From: Chrysemys picta bellii
Taxonomy: Eukaryota; Chordata; Testudines; Emydidae
Assembly (NCBI RefSeq): GCF_011386835.1
Contig: NC_088796.1
Span: 31,513,011-31,577,010 of the forward strand
DNA length: 64,000 bases
Direction of reading: 5' to 3'
Shown piece by piece: positions 51,001-60,000 of this stretch (position 1 is the first letter of the stretch; every line of letters begins with the position of its first letter). The notes beneath the pieces were generated by a model that was given only the letters and a program-made list of their open reading frames with translations, had not been told where the DNA came from and did no database searches. The translations under genes were made by a program, and so were the position numbers.

Positions 51001-54000
51001 CTGGAAAAGCTGGTCAAAATTTTTCAACAATTGAAAAATGTCAGTAAAATGTCAGCACTTTGACTTTTTGGAAATTTTGCAAAAAAACAACATTTTTTAT
51101 TGGTTTTTCAACTTACTCCAGCCAGTGAGAATAGTCCAGTCGGTCTCACCTGCTGGCATGGTGTCTGAAGAGAGAATGGGCTTCACAGTGGCCAAGGAAT
51201 TCAAAGTGTTGGTTCCTCTGCAACACTAACTTATCCTCCTTGTGTATATTATTGTATATCTTGTTTTATGTTTTATTGCTGAATATGTGTTCATTGGTCT
51301 CATTTGCAGAGGAGAATTGCTATTGTTCCCCTTCTCCTAATTTATCTACTTGTCTGTCCTTACACTCTGAGCAACTCAGAATAGGAACTACCCTTTCTTG
51401 AATGTTTGGAAAGTATCTAGCACATTGTGGGTACTACTGAAAACAATTTTTTAAAAGTTGTAATAAGTTTCACTTTGTGCATATATGGAGAAAAGTTATT
51501 TCAGTATTTCCAAACAGTGAGAATTCACGAGTTAAGGCCCTGAAAGCATGAGATTGGCTTAAAAATCATGAGATTTACAAAAAAAAAGTTGGGTTATTTT
51601 TATTTGCATCCTGGATTTTAGCCTTTAGGGTGTCCTCGGGTCATGTTTTTTAAACTTTTCTCCACAACCACGACAACTAAAACTGTACTACACAAAAAAT
51701 GAAGGCTGAGGTTCTCACAAAATCACCTGACTTCAGGAGCTGGAGCATTAAGTAAAACACCAATATTGCAAGATTTGCAAAAACTCAGGGGGATTAGCCA
51801 CTCTGTTTTGTTTATTCAAGGAACTATATTTATTGTATAGAATTCTGTCAGTGTTTCATAAGAGGCAGTTGGAGAATGAATATTATTAAACATTTGTATT
51901 CCAGTAGCTCTCCAAGGTCCGAATCTAGGATCTCAATTCAGATCCCAAACTACAGTCACAAAATAGATTCTGAGAATTTCACTTTTCAACCTAGCAGATA
52001 AAGGCCATTTTATATGGATTATCCATTCAGTCAGCTAGGCAATTTTTAGAATGCTATAAAGGGAGAATTACAATATAATACACAATTTGATAATGTGACT
52101 ACCTGTTATTCATTAGGTAAACTGCTACGGCAAACCTGAGAGCCATAAGTTAAGTGAGAAAAAAAAGATTTAAGAGAAGACACAGTGATAATTTGTGTAG
52201 AAAACAAGAAAATGTACCTGGTAATTGGTTTTCTGCATTTGATCAATGGATGGGTTCCAGTTCTGTCCTTAATGCTGTACAAGGCACAGGAGACATAATC
52301 CCTGCCCTAAAAAGTGAACAGTTCAATTGATATGTAAACTAAATGAGGAAAGAACTAAAGGCAGTGCTTCCCCTGGTATGTTTACATGTGAGGGTTCTCT
52401 GTGGAAGGTGCATACTGAATTGGGGGAACCAATTGGGAGTAAGTTAATGCTGAGAGTATCAGAGAGATTGAGGGAGGTTGAGGTTGTGGAGCCAGGGACC
52501 ATTTTTGCCTCTGCTCCACTCTACAATTTCTGAGCCTCATCGATCACTGAGAGGGAAGTTTTTATCAGATCAGGAGAAGGCAGAATGATGCTGTAGAGGC
52601 AACTCTTCTGTCTTCTGGGCCTCCCATCCACTCCAGGTCTGCAACATTTTCATCTCCCTCAGCCACAAAGCAAGAGGGGTAATTTCTTCCCAACAGCTTA
52701 GTACAGGTGTATTTTAGAAACTGAAAATAGAAATATAATAAAGAAATTGTGTTGCATTCTGGTGCTATAATAAAAAGGCAATAGTACCTCTTTAATACAG
52801 TTTGAAAATCTTGCCATTACTTTAGAGCTAGTATTTATATTCTAGGGAACGAGTAAATATTTTAATAATGCAACAGCTGAGCTGATATGGTATTAAAGAA
52901 AGAGACTGGTTTAGGAATTCAGCATATGATAATAGTACTTTTATTGCATACATTTAAATATAATGAGCTGATGAATCATTAACAAAAGTGTTTATTAAAT
53001 TTAAGCATCTGATTAAAATATGTATAATAAAAATATGCCACACTCAGCCTTTACATAACACTGTTTGTAGTATGCATGTACCATCTATCAAATTGTCTCT
53101 GTGCTTTTTATCTGTCAATAGCCAAGGACATTGGAACAAACTAGCATCATTTGAATAGATCTTAAAGAAACATGGGACAGTTAAAATGAGCAAGAACCTC
53201 CCAGAATGTATTCAGTCAGATGAGAAACAAAACCATATAAATAATTTTCCTTTGAATTGAGAAATCTCTTCTAGAGTGCCATCTTGTGTTGAAATCTCAG
53301 ACTAAGTTCTCTCTAAAAACAGGGCAGAGGAATCAGTAGAGAAACACAAAAAAACTCTGCAAAACTAAATATGAGATTATTTCCTTTGAAAAGCAGCATC
53401 CTTGAACAGATGCCTCTGCTCTTAACTTTTCAGCAGCAGGATGTAAACAATCAAATACTCTGAAATGCAGTATTTGAAGACCCTGTTATTGATAGCACCA
53501 CAAATAATTCTAAGATGATAATGCTGATATATCAATAACAATAATAACCTTACTTTTTCAGAACGCTTTCATCCTGAAAGATTCAAATGTGATTTCATTG
53601 TGGGTGAAATCCTGGCCCCGTTAAAGTCAATGGTAGAACTCCCATTCTCAGTGGGGCCAAGATTTCACCCCCATGTGTATATATGTATTACGCAACTACC
53701 ACTGAAATTCAGCCACCCTGGTGTGTAATGCAGTAGCCAGTGTGTTGGAAGTACTACACAACAGGTTTTAGGAGTGGAATGGAAAATAACTGAACTACAG
53801 GGGAAAGTATATGTATGCAGAATGTATTTAGCCAAGTTGGAGTTTGACCAGTATACTGGAATTAAAGCCCAATTTCTTGCCAGAGGGCTGCAGGATCTTT
53901 CATGACCACAAGTGCTCAATACCTTGTTTTTTACCTCTTCTTCTCTGAAAAAAGCCACCTCCAGCAGTACCCTTGCCCCTTGGTGCCATGGTGTGGAATT

Positions 54001-57000
54001 GGTTCCCTGTTGCCTCTGAAGGACAATCCCCCAACATCAGTACAGCATAACGGGTTTGCCTTGGAGCCAAGCAGTGATCAGATCCAGCCCTGCGCAGTTT
54101 GAGATCACAGATTGAATCTATATTATCTGTTTGTTTGAAAAGACTTGAAGTTGAAACAAGTATAATTTCTTCTGCCCAGACTACAACTATACCGTAGGAC
54201 AAAGAAGAGAAAAAAGGCAGAACATATGACCTGAATTTGGGGGAGAGGGTAACAGAATAAGTCCATTTTCCAACCCACTGTAATGTATTTAATCGATGTA
54301 GGTTCTTATACCCTGCCCATGTCATGGTCTCTAACATGCATTCAGTGGTGCTTTTTAAAAATTTACGTGAATACTGTGAGATTTTTGGGAAACATTACCC
54401 ACAGTTTCAGGAAGAGAGATTATTGGATTATTTATTTCTGCTTGTTCTCTATCTGCCTTCCTATAGGTAACAGTGCTTCCAGCTGTGCTGAATGTGCTCT
54501 GATCACATGGAAAGTTGAAGTCAAATTAAATAGAGAATACCTGGTCACAGTTGAATTACCACTTCATAGTAGTGAATAAAGGGCCTTCCTGACATTATAG
54601 ACTTTTCTTCATGGCAATGCTGTACGCTAATATTGAGACATTGAATTTGCCCATGCAGTCTTCCCGTCCTCATATTAAGTAAACAGAAAAGTCACCCATA
54701 TGCCTAGCTGCAGCAGCAAACCAATTTTAGCTGCTGCTAGTACTGGTGATGTTAACTATCACTGTTACTTTTTCATTAGCTTCTTTAGCACTCCCTGATC
54801 TCTGAGGACATCCTTTTCAGGAATCATACCTAAGCAACATAAGGGAGTTAGAGAGAAAAAAGTGGAGGAGGATGACGACCCTCCGCACTATGTTTGTGTC
54901 AATACCTTTCTGCTGGTTTCTCTTTGATCTTTTTTACTTGCACCTATGGCAACCAAACGTTATAACACTGAGGCCCACACTTACAATTTACCTTTTCAAA
55001 TACCTGCCTTCTTTTGCGGGTCCTGGAATGGAAAGGTTCTATAGAAGTGCAAAGTATTATCATTATAGGTGCGCACACACACACACATTACTTACACTTC
55101 TGAAGCCTTTCAGTTCCATGTGTCCTACTGTCTTTTTACACAGGAGCTCTGTGCAATTCCATGCAAGTTACACAGTAGATGACATTTTAGGTCTCCTTGT
55201 ATGTAATTTTGCCATTGTGTTTTTAGTAAGAGGAGCTATTTTTTTTGTTTCAGTCGCAAATTTGCCAGAAAGTATATTGTTAAACCGAGATGTCCAAAGT
55301 GCCTGCCTGTCTGTCTTTGGCATTTCTAATACATCCCATCACAATAGCGTGTACACACCACTGACTCTGTTAGTGGAAAAGTGTCCCAAACATTTCACCT
55401 TCCTTGAGAAGAAATGGGGTTTTTAAAGCTGGTGGTTGAAAGGGGTAAAGCACTGGGGGAATGGGCATTGTCACTAAAGATTAGGTACTAAGGAAAGTAT
55501 GTGATTATCAGGGAATGGGATGTTGTTTATTTTTTTGGGTGGCTCCTTACAGTCCTTCTTTTGTTGCCTTTGTTCCAGAGATGGAGACCCATATTTCAGG
55601 TTCTCAATTGGCGGCTCTTCCTCCCTCATTAGAGCAGTCTTTCTCATTGGCTGCATGTAAAGTAAATGGGAAAGGCTGCTGCAGTGTCACCACATTATTC
55701 CAGCCTTCATAGCCTCCTGCATGCCAAGGCATTTTGGAAAGTAACATTCCACACTCCTGGTGGCTGCTCCATTATAAAGACATGGAGATACTAAGGGATG
55801 CATGGATTGCTTTTCAGAGCTCTAACCACTTTTTTCCCTTGGTTTTCTCCTTCATGTCACATTATTGGCAACCACTGGCATCCCAAGTGTCCATGTCAAA
55901 CATTTGGAGAATGGTATGAAGCACAAGATAGAAAAAAACAGATTTTCCTCATCTCTACCTATCAGTACCATTAATAGTTTAACAAGATGGTGATAACATT
56001 CGAGTGGGTGGCAGTAAGAACATCTGCTCTATGATGTAGTGTTTTTCAATGAAGTCATACCCATATTTCTTTTATTCCAGAAATATGGTAATCAATTAAT
56101 ATAGAACTCTATGATTTGGAACCTCTTGCTTGAGTGAATTTATAGGCAAGTTGTCTTTTAGTAGAAATACGGCAGTATTTTTCTTCCTTGGTTCAAGGTG
56201 TTATTGTAAAGCACTTGGAATCTATATTTAAGGAAGAGTGTTCATTATCATAGTGGTCACTATCTTTTCTGTATTTATTGTCTTCCATCTGCAACAAGAA
56301 AACCGGAATTCAAAATTGTGACATATGGCACAGTCTATATTGGTCCTGAGCCTCCTGCAGTAGAAATGGTGTACAACCCAATACTCTCTGTTTCAGTATA
56401 ATATTTTTGTTGAAACTGGATGGTCACCCAATAAGTTGGAATTGAACACTCAAAGGGCCAAATTCTGCTATCAGTTAACAAGTGCAACCCTGTTTATCTA
56501 TATAATTTATATAGCTCCCATTTCTGTAATATCTGAAAACTTTGTCATTTTACAGAGGCACAGAAAAAAAATTGAAGTGACTTGCCCAAGTTCAGGGGAA
56601 GTCTGTGGCAGAGCCAGGAGTTAAGTACAAATATCCGGAGTCACAGGAACATAGGAATTGCCAGACCAGATCAGACTCCAGGTCCACCTAATTCAAGTAA
56701 TATCCCTCCACAAAATGTGTTACAAGAAATTATGTTAGCTCTGGATAGTCTTGATATCCATATAAATATACAATCCTTTTTTTGAATCTTGTTAATTGCT
56801 TTATCTCGGGGACCTCATGTGGCAGTGAGTTACACAGTCTAATTGCACATTGTAATTCCTTTTATCAGTTTTTAATTTCTCCCCCTTTTAATTTAATTGA
56901 ATGTCCCCTTGTCCTTGTGTTACGAGGCAGGGAGGACAAAAGTCATCGTCTAGAGCTGTACCCACAATACAGCTTCCTCCTACTCCTGTTGCAGTTAATG

Positions 57001-60000
57001 AGAATTGCTCCTTTAGAACTGAATTTCTCCCTGGCCATTTAAATTACACTGGCCAAAAGTACACAAATCTCGCATTAGCACCTGCCTCCCAACTTCCATT
57101 CACAAATAATTATTTGTACATTGAGTTGTGGGATTTGTGGACATAGCTGGGGTGCATGTGGGCTCACTATAGACATTTGAAATTTTAGCCCTTAAATTAC
57201 AGCTTGGAGACTAGTCTGCATAGTTGTGTGGTATAAGAGAGACAAAAGAAAGGCCCTGGTATGCTCTGGATGTTTCAGCTCTATGGTAGTATATCATTTA
57301 TTTAGAATATAATTGCCATTTAGGTGGTATGTGCTCACAAACTGGAGGATTAGCAACTATTCTTATGTTGCCATCACTCAGTAATGAGACTACGATATAA
57401 CACACACACCAAATCAGACATGAAATAAACATACAAAGCCCAAGGCTCACTTGCAACAGATTCCACAAACTAGATGCATTTTCTTCCCTTCGGTTCAAGC
57501 ATACTGTGAGTGTTGCCAGTACTATAGCATCATATCAGCACTTATCCAATCTAATCAAGGTAAAACAGAGACAGTTTTCTCCTAAGGACAGCCCAATACC
57601 TTCCTTGTAAGAAGCTGAACACAGCACATATATTTGAAGATAAATCTTATCTTCACTACCAGCTCCTTCATTAGGAGAAGTGAGAAGATTTTTAATGGTT
57701 TCACCTTTGCCATTTATGACATCTGCTGTAAGTGAGCCTTTCTTGAGTATTTATTTTTAGATCAATAGTAGTTAGGTGTGCCAGTCATGTTCCAGCCTCA
57801 TTAGTGTGTGTGTGGCATCCCTCAGAGTACTTCAGAGGATGACACATTGCTCTTCTGAGCACAACTTCAGAAAGCTTTAGAAAATGACAAGATAAACCAG
57901 GTCAACATGAGCTCTGAGTATTTTGTTTGTTGTTTTTTTGTTGTAGTTAATTTAAAGGTTGTCTGGAAATTATATTAGACAACATGAGCCCACATATAGG
58001 AATATAGGCACATGCTTTTGTAGTTGGAAGACCTACCTGCTATTCACGGCCACCATTTGAGGCAATGCCACTTGCTTTATAGCAGATAGAAAACTCTGAT
58101 TATTCTTTCTTGTTCATAGCAGCTGTGACACTCTCAAAGGTGCTTTTGAGCATGGAGAGAGGGGATAGCTGAAAAGAAAACTCAAGATAACCCTACAGGT
58201 CTAAAAAATGATACAATTTTTGCCTTCTGTTCCTTGGGGCTTGCAATCTCAGCCTGTTAGCAACCAGGGCTCTTACTTTTCTCTGGCGTTTTCCTACTGG
58301 AATAATTATCCCTCTGAATGATCTTTCAGCACTGATGTTCTTCACTCAGCCAAAAGTTTTGTGACAGTCAACTAAATGGCCTTCCATTTATTTTCTGCAT
58401 CCTGATTAAAAATAAAATATCTTTCAGGCCGTTGATTGTTCTGTCATAAGCTGTTTTTGCTTAGAGAGAATGACAATACTGTTCTTTAGACAATGCAGAA
58501 AGAAATTGCACACATTCTCAGTGGTGAATGTTAGCATATATACTCTGTCGACTACAGAGGATTCCTTCCAGTTCATTTCTGGATGCAATTCAAGGTGATG
58601 TAAAACCCTGTATGGCTTACGTCCTGACTGTCCAAGAGACCATATCTCCACATCATCTTGTCTAGGCCAGAGGTTCTCAAACTGGGGGTTGCGCCCTGCT
58701 TGGGAGGGCAGGCAGGGGTGGGGGTGTGAAAAGCTTTAGGGGGAAAAAACTTACTGTGCACATTCAGAGCTGAGTGGCCAGAGAGCCACCGCTAGCAGCA
58801 GTGGAAAAGTAAACGATCAAATATGTTTGAGAACCACTGGTCTAGACAAGAAAGTTGTACTGATTTAACTAAATCTATTTAGAAATGGATGTAAGCTAAA
58901 TCAATATTCGTAAACCAAATGGATGTAATGCTAAATCGTGTTCGTAAACCAAAATAAAAGTATCCACAAAATGGGGTTGTGCCAATTTAAAGTTAATTAT
59001 TTATTTTTATGTATTTTTTACTTATTTATTTGCATTGTGGTAGGACCTAAAAACTCCAGTCATGGACCAGGACCATATTGTGCCAGGCACTGTACAAAAA
59101 CTGAATGAAAAGAAAGCTCCTGCCCGGAGACATAATCCAAATATAAGACAAGAGACAACAGGTGTATACAACAAACAGACAATGGGAGTTCAAGGAGACT
59201 GGTCAGCATAAAAAGCAGTGGTCACAGCACACATCAGCCGCCTTACCATTGTTGAATTTTTGTAAACAGCTCACAATATTGCCAAATAGTCTCATGATTT
59301 TCTCGCAAGTCTTGCAATTTTCTTAAAGGCCCGGTTCCTGGAATCAGCTTACTACTCAATAATACCATCTTTCATTTTTTATTTTAAGTATGTTTCTAGC
59401 TCAGTGTAAACTAGTGGGTGGGAATGGAAATAAAGCTCTAAGTTTCAGGGCTTTTAAGGCTCTTTCCTCAGGGCTTATTATCCACCAGTCACAAAACCAG
59501 AAAGAAAATCAACTGAAAAAACACTGGGCAGTAATTCCCCAAAGGCCTCCCTGGCTTTAGTCATTCACAAATCCTGACTCCCCTTCCTTTTATACTTTGC
59601 CTGGTGTCTTGATATGACCAGCCAAGACATTTACCTTCTAGAGGCTGCAGTGCCAATCAGTCTCAGTTTTCTGACTGCATGCTGTTATACTCTTCAACAT
59701 ATTCATTAAAGTTGGAGAGGAAGAGTCAGCACAGATAAGTACAGAGAACTCACTCTTATATGTTCCATATAAACGCCTTATCAAAGAATTTATAATACTA
59801 AGCCTTTATTATTGCTTCCTCATTTATTACTAGTCTAACTTTTATTAGTTTTTCATTGCATAACATCATGGGAGGAAGGAATATATAGACTGGCCTATTG
59901 ATAAGTGTCAAAAAAAATATCATTTTTATGTAACAAGAAATAAAAGAACTGATCTTAAAACGATCACTTCTCCCAGGACCATTGCTTAGTTAAACGTTCA

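Noticed and set aside
54872..55426. Open frame of 184 codons in the 16.5-kb intron
   Set aside because: Starts in AT-rich sequence, has irregular hydrophobic composition and includes a CA microsatellite (ACACACACACAC). No domain was recognised, so chance is more likely.
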